From: Actinomycetes bacterium
Lineage (GTDB): Bacteria > Actinomycetota > Coriobacteriia > WRKU01
Direction: 5' to 3'
Assembly: GCA_009781565.1 (NCBI GenBank)
Contig: WQXV01000034.1
Location: forward strand, 1-8,902
Length of the DNA: 8,902 nt
The notes under the pieces were generated by a model. That model had not been told where the DNA came from. It did no database searches and worked only from the letters and a program-made list of their open reading frames with translations. This document shows, one piece after another, positions 7,533-8,902 of the stretch. Position 1 is the first letter of the stretch, and each line of letters opens with the position of its first letter. A program made the translations under genes and the position numbers.

Positions 7533-7569
7533 ACATGAGCCCTATGGCACGAACCACAGTAGCTCATGT
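7533..7569 (-). promoter_or_regulatory. Long stem-loop in the acpP leader
   Basis: On the minus strand ACATGAGC (7562-7569) pairs with GCTCATGT (7533-7540), giving 8 outer base pairs. Inside, CTGTGG (7554-7559) pairs with CCATAG (7542-7547) with one G-U, around the loop TTCGTG (7548-7553). Between the two stems there is only a possible U-G pair and one bulged A. The structure ends 23 bases before the acpP Shine-Dalgarno. No U-run follows, so an intrinsic terminator of plsX is unlikely. It would lie inside the leader made from the TATAAT promoter at 7587-7592. Function is unknown; control of stability, processing by the neighbouring RNase III, or translation are possibilities. Confidence 0.6.
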
Positions 7570-7572
7570 ATT

Positions 7573-7583
7573 TGAGTAACTCA
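7573..7583 (-). promoter_or_regulatory. Operator-like palindrome at the predicted acpP transcription start
   Basis: TGAGT-T-ACTCA is an exact 11-base palindrome with one central base. It lies 3 bases downstream of the candidate -10 box. A related sequence (TGAGCTACT) recurs 17 bases downstream. Its position over the expected start site is typical of a repressor operator. No regulator can be named from the sequence. Confidence 0.4.
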
Positions 7584-7586
7584 CGT

Positions 7587-7592
7587 ATTATA
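7587..7592 (-). promoter_or_regulatory. Candidate -10 box (TATAAT) of an acpP promoter
   Basis: A perfect TATAAT on the minus strand lies 16 bases downstream of the plsX stop codon. Transcription would start near 7580 and give a leader of about 85 bases. The -35 region, overlapping the plsX stop, is weak (CTTTAA with a 16-base spacer, or CCTTTA with 17). If real, the promoter needs an activator or relies on the -10, and it would drive acpP-rnc-smc-ftsY-ffh. Confidence 0.5.
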
Positions 7593-7608
7593 AGCGAAAT
7601 AGAACGTC

Positions 7609-8583
7609 TTAAAGGCTTGCGGCTATCTTATTAGTCAACTCGTTACGAATAGCTGTTGCGGTGACCCTGATCCCGTTGGCGATTGCGACCGATCCCGAAG
7701 ATCCATGCCCGATCACCACCACACCTTTGACCCCCAGCAGCGGCGCTCCCCCAAACTGGTCGGGATCCATCTGTGCCTTGAGTTTCTTGACCTGTCCGGA
7801 CAGCGGGGCAGCGAAAAGTTTTGACATCAAGTTCGCGGTCAGCGCGCTCTTGACTTGACTGAGCACCACCTTGCTGGTGCCTTCGATCGTCTTGAGTGCG
7901 ACATTGCCGGTGAATCCATCGGTCACAATGACATCGGTCTGCGAATCGAGGATCTCCTTACCTTCTATGTTGCCCGCGAATTGCGGCACGTGTTCGCTGA
8001 GCAATGCGAAGCACTCTTGGGCGAATTGCGAGCCTTTCGTATCCTCGGAACCGATGTTGAGCAGGCGGACCTGTGGTAGGCTCACCTGTAAGACCGAGCT
8101 GGCATAAGCTTGCATCATCAAAGCGAACTGGACCAGATATTCTGGCTTGCAGTCAGCATTCGCACCGATATCACCCAGTATGACCGGTTTGTTGATTGCC
8201 GGAAGTACCGTTGCCAATACCGGCCGCGAAACCCCTTTGAGGCGACCGATACCGAGAGTGGCGGCTGCCATGACCGCTCCGGTGGAGCCGGCGCTGAAAA
8301 ACCCTTGCGCGTCGCCTGCCTTGACCAATTTACATCCCACCATGATCGATGAGTCTTTTTTTGTCCGGATAGCACCAGCAGGGTGCTCATCCATCGCGAT
8401 CACTTGACTTGCTCCTACGCAGGTCACGCGAGAGACTTCCTCGAGAGCTGATATCGCGTCGGGAAGACCGACGGCTATGACATGGAGGTCTTGATCGGCA
8501 TGGGTCGCTGCGATGATACCTTCGATCACCACTGAGGGTGCATCGTCTCCACCCATCACATCGACCACTATCCTTGGAACCAT
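7609..8583 (-). CDS. plsX: Phosphate acyltransferase PlsX
   Basis: PlsX converts acyl-ACP and inorganic phosphate to acyl-phosphate and free ACP. This is the first step of the PlsX/PlsY route to phosphatidic acid, at the inner face of the membrane. The protein is 324 residues from the ATG at 8581-8583. Recognisable family segments are MGGDDAP at 10-16 (usually MGGDHAP), FFSAGSTGA ending at 103, GDIGAN at 137-142, NIGSE at 176-180, VTDGFTGNV at 220-228 and GVKGVVVIGHGSS ending at 296. A GTG codon lies directly before the ATG (8584-8586). The ATG is preferred because it is 7 bases from GAGG in the upstream GGTGAGGGG, whereas the GTG would be too close. The gene follows rpmF across an intrinsic terminator and precedes acpP, the source of its substrate carrier. 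Confidence 0.96.
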   Translation of the reverse strand: MVPRIVVDVMGGDDAPSVVIEGIIAATHADQDLHVIAVGLPDAISALEEVSRVTCVGASQVIAMDEHPAGAIRTKKDSSIMVGCKLVKAGDAQGFFSAGSTGAVMAAATLGIGRLKGVSRPVLATVLPAINKPVILGDIGANADCKPEYLVQFALMMQAYASSVLQVSLPQVRLLNIGSEDTKGSQFAQECFALLSEHVPQFAGNIEGKEILDSQTDVIVTDGFTGNVALKTIEGTSKVVLSQVKSALTANLMSKLFAAPLSGQVKKLKAQMDPDQFGGAPLLGVKGVVVIGHGSSGSVAIANGIRVTATAIRNELTNKIAASL

Positions 8584-8600
8584 CACAACCCCTCACCTAC

Positions 8601-8624
8601 AAAAAAGGCAGGTCATCGCCTGCC
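8601..8624 (-). terminator. Intrinsic terminator between rpmF and plsX
   Basis: On the minus strand GGCAGG (8619-8624... read 8624 to 8619), loop CGATGA and CCTGCC form a perfect GC-rich 6-bp stem immediately followed by six T (8601-8606). Upstream GAAG can extend the stem into the T-run by G-U and A-U pairs. It starts just after the rpmF stop and ends 17 bases before the plsX ATG, so it must be partly read through, or plsX must have a promoter inside rpmF. Confidence 0.85.
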
Positions 8625-8631
8625 CTTCTGA

Positions 8632-8811
8632 TTAGTCCTCGATCACGAGCACTTCCTTACCGTCATAGTACCCGCAACTCAGGCACACTCGATGCGGTAG
8701 CTTCGGGTCATGACATTGGGGGCATTCTTGAACATTCTTAGCTTCAATCGTATGACTGGAGCGCCGAGCATTCGTGACGGCACGCCCTTTTTTTCTTTTT
8801 GGAACTGCCAT
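8632..8811 (-). CDS. rpmF: 50S ribosomal protein L32 (zinc-ribbon form)
   Basis: L32 is a small protein of the large ribosomal subunit. The gene encodes 59 residues from an ATG at 8809-8811 to a TAA at 8632-8634. The basic N-terminus MAVPKRKKGRAVTNARRSSH is diagnostic of the bacterial L32 family. Two CxxC pairs (C30, C33 and C43, C46) form the zinc ribbon, so this is the zinc-dependent version rather than the cysteine-free form some bacteria express under zinc limitation. A Shine-Dalgarno AGAGAGG lies at 8820-8826, 8 bases before the ATG. The gene has a good extended -10 promoter upstream and a terminator directly after it. It can therefore be made as a short single-gene mRNA while also leading the plsX-acpP operon, a gene order shared by many bacteria. 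Confidence 0.97.
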   Translation of the reverse strand: MAVPKRKKGRAVTNARRSSHTIEAKNVQECPQCHDPKLPHRVCLSCGYYDGKEVLVIED

Positions 8812-8848
8812 ATTACTTACCTCTCTTGCGTACTTTTAACAGTGGAGT

Positions 8849-8857
8849 ATTGTATCA
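8849..8857 (-). promoter_or_regulatory. Extended -10 promoter of rpmF
   Basis: TGATACAAT on the minus strand is an extended -10 element (TGn followed by TACAAT, 5 of 6 to consensus). Transcription would start near 8842, about 30 bases before the rpmF ATG. No good -35 hexamer is seen 16-18 bases upstream, which fits an extended -10 promoter. A short inverted repeat GGCTT/AAGCC (8872-8888) covers the -35 position. Confidence 0.55.
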
Positions 8858-8902
8858 CATCGCACGAAGACGGCTTACCATTCAAGCCACTGGGTCATAA
8901 GC

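Noticed and set aside
7533..7569. Riboswitch upstream of acpP
   Set aside because: Only a single hairpin is visible. There is no multi-helix aptamer, no conserved riboswitch core that I recognise and no expression platform.
8882..8902. End of an upstream minus-strand gene (for example a DUF177/YceD or other rpmF neighbour)
   Set aside because: One frame reads six residues (AYDPVA) to a stop at 8882-8884 and another reads through to a stop nearer rpmF. Too little sequence to choose a frame or name a family.

Overview
This window is a compact, entirely minus-strand run of bacterial housekeeping genes. In transcription order (from high to low coordinates) it reads rpmF - plsX - acpP - rnc - smc - ftsY - ffh - rpsP - khpA, with khpA cut by the left edge. 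I see no mobile element, CRISPR array, tRNA, rRNA, integrase or phage gene, and no new multi-gene system. The interest lies in the intergenic control elements and in two unusual protein tails.

Likely host: an actinobacterium, most plausibly of the class Coriobacteriia. This is inference from four observations: G+C a little above 50% by eye, the plsX-acpP-rnc-smc-ftsY-ffh-rpsP-khpA gene order (shared by Firmicutes and Coriobacteriia), a ribosomal protein S16 with a long acidic C-terminal tail of the kind common in Actinobacteria, and a zinc-ribbon L32. No genus is claimed.

Region by region. At 8632-8902 an extended -10 promoter drives rpmF, which is followed by a clear intrinsic terminator (8601-8624). 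That terminator lies 17 bases before plsX, so lipid-gene expression from this promoter must depend on read-through. plsX (7609-8583) and acpP (7254-7496) supply the acyl-phosphate and acyl-carrier steps of phospholipid synthesis. They are separated by 112 bases holding a TATAAT -10, an 11-bp operator-like palindrome at the expected transcription start, and a long leader hairpin. From acpP onward the genes are nearly fused: acpP/rnc overlap by one base, rnc/smc are 5 bases apart, smc/ftsY 2 bases and ftsY/ffh 9 bases, consistent with one mRNA and translational coupling. After ffh an 89-base gap carries a second promoter, a perfect 8-bp stem-loop and a strong Shine-Dalgarno that places the rpsP start at a TTG codon. 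khpA begins 4 bases after rpsP.

Together the genes join fatty-acid/phospholipid synthesis (PlsX, AcpP), double-stranded RNA processing (RNase III), chromosome organisation (Smc), co-translational membrane targeting (FtsY and Ffh), ribosome assembly (L32, S16) and RNA binding (KhpA). All are growth-rate-linked functions. The long plus-strand open frames are antisense shadows of these genes and are not annotated.
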